DNA from: Putridiphycobacter sp045107045
Lineage (GTDB): Bacteria > Bacteroidota > Bacteroidia > Flavobacteriales_D > Crocinitomicaceae
Assembly: GCA_045107045.1 (NCBI GenBank)
Contig: JBGCFR010000001.1
Span: 1-64,000, forward strand
DNA: 64,000 nt
Direction: 5' to 3'
The notes under the pieces are model-generated. The model was given only the letters and a program-made list of their open reading frames with translations, had not been told where the DNA came from and searched no databases. This document shows positions 61,335-64,000 of the stretch, one piece after another (the stretch's first letter is position 1; every line of letters begins with the position of its first letter). The position numbers and the translations under genes were made by a program.

Positions 61335-62492
61335 ATGCCTAGATATCACACATTGGGAAAAATCCCACATAAAAGACACACCATTTTTAAAAAAGAAAAT
61401 GGCAAAATACATCACGAACAATTGTTTGGTACAATAGGTTTTGATGGCATGTCATCTTTACTATATCACCTTCAACCACCAACTATTGTTAAGTCGAGAG
61501 GTGAAACAATTGATTTAAATCCTGAGGTTGCATTAGATAAAGATATGCAAATGAGAAGCTTGAAAGGCTTTAAGGTAAAATCAGAGGATGACTTTATAAA
61601 AAGTAGAGTGCCAGTACTGGTTAATTCAGATTGCCATATTGTTTTGGCTTCACCTAAAAAGTCTTTAACGGATTATTTTTATAAAAATGCGGATGCAGAT
61701 GAGGTTATTTTTATTCATGAGGGTTCTGGCGTTTTGAGAACACAATTGGGTAACTTAAAATTTTCTTATGGAGATTATTTGGTTGTGCCTAGAGGAATGA
61801 TTTATCAAATTAGTTTTGATAATGAAGATAACCGTTTGTTTATTGTTGAGTCATTTCATCCAATTTATACACCTAAGCGATACAGAAATTACTTTGGTCA
61901 ACTATTAGAACATTCACCCTTTTGTGAGCGCGACATTAGAGCTCCTCAGGAATTAGAAACGCATGATGAAGAAGGTGAATTTTTGGTAAAAATAAAAAAA
62001 GAGGGAATTTTGTATGATTATAACTATCAGCATCATCCTTTTAATGTAACTGGGTGGGATGGTTACAATTTCCCGTATGCATTTTCAATACACGATTTTG
62101 AACCAATTACAGGTCGAGTGCATCAACCACCACCGGTTCATCAAACGTTTGAAACAAATGCCTTTGTAATTTGTTCGTTTGTACCAAGACTTTATGACTA
62201 CCATCCGGAAGCAATACCAGCTCCATATAACCATAGTAACATTGATTCTGATGAGGTGTTATATTATGTTGATGGTGATTTTATGAGTAGGAATAATATA
62301 GAGCGAGGCCAGATTACTTTGCACCCTGGGGGTATTCCACACGGACCACACCCCGGAACTTATGAGGGATCAATTGGAAAAAAGGAAACAGCTGAACTGG
62401 CTGTAATGGTTGATACTTTTAAGCCATTAAAAATGACAAAACAAGCCCTTGAATTAGAATTTGAAGACTATTATAAAACTTGGTTGCATTAA
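61335..62492 (+). CDS. hmgA: Homogentisate 1,2-dioxygenase
   Basis: A 385-residue cupin-fold iron dioxygenase with the family opening RYHTLGKIPHKRHTIFKK and EQLFGTIGFDGMSSLLYHL. The C-terminal block LHPGGIPHGPHPGTYEGS and the preceding DEVLYYVDGDF carry iron ligands. It cleaves the ring of homogentisate to maleylacetoacetate in tyrosine/phenylalanine breakdown. The gene directly after it, hppD, makes its substrate. The length is shorter than the human enzyme but normal for Bacteroidota forms. Confidence 0.93.
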   Translation: MPRYHTLGKIPHKRHTIFKKENGKIHHEQLFGTIGFDGMSSLLYHLQPPTIVKSRGETIDLNPEVALDKDMQMRSLKGFKVKSEDDFIKSRVPVLVNSDCHIVLASPKKSLTDYFYKNADADEVIFIHEGSGVLRTQLGNLKFSYGDYLVVPRGMIYQISFDNEDNRLFIVESFHPIYTPKRYRNYFGQLLEHSPFCERDIRAPQELETHDEEGEFLVKIKKEGILYDYNYQHHPFNVTGWDGYNFPYAFSIHDFEPITGRVHQPPPVHQTFETNAFVICSFVPRLYDYHPEAIPAPYNHSNIDSDEVLYYVDGDFMSRNNIERGQITLHPGGIPHGPHPGTYEGSIGKKETAELAVMVDTFKPLKMTKQALELEFEDYYKTWLH

Positions 62493-62528
62493 TGTCAATA
62501 GCTTGGCAAATGACTAAAAATAAAATTT

Positions 62529-63692
62529 ATGAGTAAAGAAGATATAAAAAACGTAGAATACGGACTAGAAAAAATATTTGAAGGAGCACAAGATTTTTTA
62601 CCTCTTTTGGGAACAGATTATGTAGAGTTTATTGTTGGAAACGCCAAGCAAGCAGCCCATTTTTACAAAACAGCTTTTGGGTTTCAATCACATGCATATA
62701 AAGGTTTAGAGACAGGTTGTAAAGATTTTGCCTCATATGTTTTAAAACAAGATAAAATAAGAATAGTTCTGACTACCCCTCTAACCAAAGATTCTTGGAT
62801 GAACGAGCATATTGCCAAACATGGTGATGGTGTAAAAGTAGTTGCTTTGTGGGTAAATGATGCCAGAAAATCGTGGGAAGAAACAACCAAGCGTGGTGCT
62901 AAATCATATATGGAACCTACTGTTGAAAAAGACGAGCATGGTGAAGTAGTTAGAGCAGGCATTTATACATATGGTGAAACTGTGCACATGTTTGTGGAAA
63001 GAAAAAACTACAATGGTGTATTCTTGCCAGGATATGAAAAGTGGGAATCGGATTATAATCCAGAGCCAGTTGGCCTAAAATTTATTGACCATATGGTTGG
63101 GAATGTAGGTTGGAATGAAATGGATATTTGGGTAAAATGGTATGAAGATGTAATGGGGTTTGTTAACTTTTTATCATTTGACGATAAGCAAATCACCACT
63201 GAATACTCAGCATTAATGAGTAAGGTGATGAGTAATGGAAACGGCAGAATAAAATTCCCGATTAACGAACCGGCTGAAGGAAAAAAGAAATCCCAAATTG
63301 AGGAATATCTTGATTTTTATAACGGGCCAGGAGTCCAGCATATAGCAGTGGCGACCAATGATATTTTAGATACAGTTGCAAAAATGAGAGCAAGAGGAAT
63401 AGAGTTTTTATCTACACCTCCCGAAGAGTACTACAAAGCTGTTCCAGGAAGATTACAAGCGCATAATCATAAATTAGGCGAAGACATTGAAAAGCTAAAG
63501 TCTCTTGGAATTATGATTGATGCTGATGAAGAAGGTTATTTATTACAAATTTTCACAAAGCCAATTGAAGATAGACCAACACTATTTTTCGAAATCATTC
63601 AAAGAATGGGTGCCAAAGGATTTGGTGCGGGTAATTTTAAAGCCTTATTTGAATCAATAGAAAGAGAGCAAGCAAAACGAGGAACATTATAA
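62529..63692 (+). CDS. hppD: 4-hydroxyphenylpyruvate dioxygenase
   Basis: A 387-residue vicinal-oxygen-chelate iron enzyme with two glyoxalase-like halves. The second half carries the iron ligands His in IDHMVGNVGWNEMD, His in GVQHIAVATNDI and Glu in TLFFEIIQRMG. It converts 4-hydroxyphenylpyruvate to homogentisate, feeding HmgA. It lies 36 bases after hmgA, so the pair is one transcript; a likely terminator follows. Confidence 0.93.
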   Translation: MSKEDIKNVEYGLEKIFEGAQDFLPLLGTDYVEFIVGNAKQAAHFYKTAFGFQSHAYKGLETGCKDFASYVLKQDKIRIVLTTPLTKDSWMNEHIAKHGDGVKVVALWVNDARKSWEETTKRGAKSYMEPTVEKDEHGEVVRAGIYTYGETVHMFVERKNYNGVFLPGYEKWESDYNPEPVGLKFIDHMVGNVGWNEMDIWVKWYEDVMGFVNFLSFDDKQITTEYSALMSKVMSNGNGRIKFPINEPAEGKKKSQIEEYLDFYNGPGVQHIAVATNDILDTVAKMRARGIEFLSTPPEEYYKAVPGRLQAHNHKLGEDIEKLKSLGIMIDADEEGYLLQIFTKPIEDRPTLFFEIIQRMGAKGFGAGNFKALFESIEREQAKRGTL

Positions 63693-63710
63693 ACAGTTAT
63701 TGGTATAATA

Positions 63711-63769
63711 GTTATTAGTTATAAGAAGAAGGCTGATTGCAGCTTTTTACAATACCAAAAACTAATAAC
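63711..63769. repeat. Inverted repeat enclosing a hairpin, between hppD and the 3-HAO gene
   Basis: GTTATTAGTT at 63711-63720 and AACTAATAAC at 63760-63769 are exact inverted copies. Between them lies the terminator-like hairpin at 63729-63748. TTGGTAT and ATACCAA, also complementary, occur on each side. Confidence 0.45.
63729..63748 (+). terminator. Probable terminator after hppD
   Basis: AAGGCTG pairs with CAGCTTT (one G-T pair) around an ATTG loop, with two further T. The short T run makes it moderate. It lies 36 bases after the hppD stop. Confidence 0.5.
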
Positions 63770-63800
63770 CAAAAACCCATAACTCATAACTGAAAAAACA

Positions 63801-64000
63801 ATGATATTACCACCAATTAATTTCCGGAAATGGATTGACGAGAATAGAGACAAATTAAAGCCACCAGTTGGCAACCAAGTTGTTTATAAAGACACCGAGT
63901 TTATAATTATGGTTGTTGGTGGTCCAAATGCTAGAAAGGATTATCATTATAACGAGGGAGAAGAATTCTTTTACCAAGTAGAAGGAGATATCACTTTACC
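63801..64000 (+). CDS. 3-hydroxyanthranilate 3,4-dioxygenase, truncated by window end
   Basis: The first 66 codons of a frame open to the window end. The start MILPPINFRKWIDENRDKLK, then the cupin segment PVGNQVVYKDTEFIIMVVGG and ARKDYHYNEGEEFFYQVEG (the HxxxxxE iron ligand motif), match 3-hydroxyanthranilate 3,4-dioxygenase. That enzyme opens the ring in kynurenine-pathway tryptophan breakdown. The C-terminal part, including the rubredoxin-like metal site of some forms, cannot be seen. It lies 108 bases after hppD. Confidence 0.88.
   Translation, partial: MILPPINFRKWIDENRDKLKPPVGNQVVYKDTEFIIMVVGGPNARKDYHYNEGEEFFYQVEGDITL

Noticed and set aside
61239..61421. Possible 60-residue gene on the minus strand over the hmgA start
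   Set aside because: It overlaps the hmgA start in antisense, has no family features and no promoter of its own.
1..64000. Prophage, insertion sequence, integron, CRISPR or tRNA-linked island
   Set aside because: I found no transposase, integrase, spacer array or tRNA-like cloverleaf, and base composition looks even by eye.

Overview
The window reads as a chromosomal segment of a low-GC member of the Bacteroidota, most likely a marine or freshwater Flavobacteriales bacterium. Four things point there: several secreted proteins end in type IX secretion (T9SS) sorting domains; quinol oxidation uses an alternative complex III; Bacteroidota-type -7 promoter boxes (TAnnTTTG) precede many genes; and TonB receptors, DUF349, DUF2853 and TapB-like proteins are typical of the group. 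I saw no rRNA, tRNA, CRISPR array, insertion sequence, prophage or clear genomic island. Coding density is high and no gene-free stretch exceeds about 250 bases.

Layout. 1-9850: an outer-membrane protein cut by the window edge, YraN, a DUF3108 protein, two cell-envelope glycosyltransferases (GT9, GT2), a membrane protein paired with a DUF349 repeat protein, a PfkB kinase, an MmcQ/YjbR protein, a cystathionine gamma-synthase/lyase and an SDR oxidoreductase. 9980-16390: three tandem secreted M43 metalloproteases with T9SS tails, closed by a strong terminator. 16440-22070: DUF2853 protein, uridine kinase, a 1310-residue secreted protein with SBBP-like and PKD-like repeats and a gliding-motility-type C-terminal domain, and a SPOR protein.

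22300-34800: the respiratory operon actABCDEF-coxB-coxA, which carries electrons from menaquinol through alternative complex III to a haem-copper oxidase. Several subunits carry extra parts: ActE ends in an OmpA peptidoglycan-binding domain, ActC in a helix-hairpin-helix-like domain, ActB in a His-rich tail, and CoxB has an insert before the CuA site. 34890-49980: ruvB, queG, PPK2, a B12-binding MerR regulator behind a TonB receptor, kdsB, an ALDH7-type dehydrogenase, a TapB-like protein, an LtaS-like transferase, a vWA protein, a biotin-dependent carboxyltransferase and a SanA/YdcF protein.

50050-59090: a sulfate-activation region. cysD-cysN make APS. Facing them are cysC (PAPS synthesis), a TIGR03032-like protein and two VCBS/FG-GAP surface proteins. 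cysC, the TIGR03032-like gene and the first VCBS gene are packed with a 1-nt gap and a 17-nt overlap. Next come a pyrophosphatase with a Tat-like leader and cysS. No sulfite-forming or sulfotransferase gene is visible, so the fate of the PAPS is open; this cluster is the best candidate here for an undescribed system. 59170-64000: a YwqK/MORN-like lipoprotein-free exported protein, L-threonine dehydrogenase, and an amino-acid catabolism run of hmgA, hppD and a truncated 3-hydroxyanthranilate dioxygenase.
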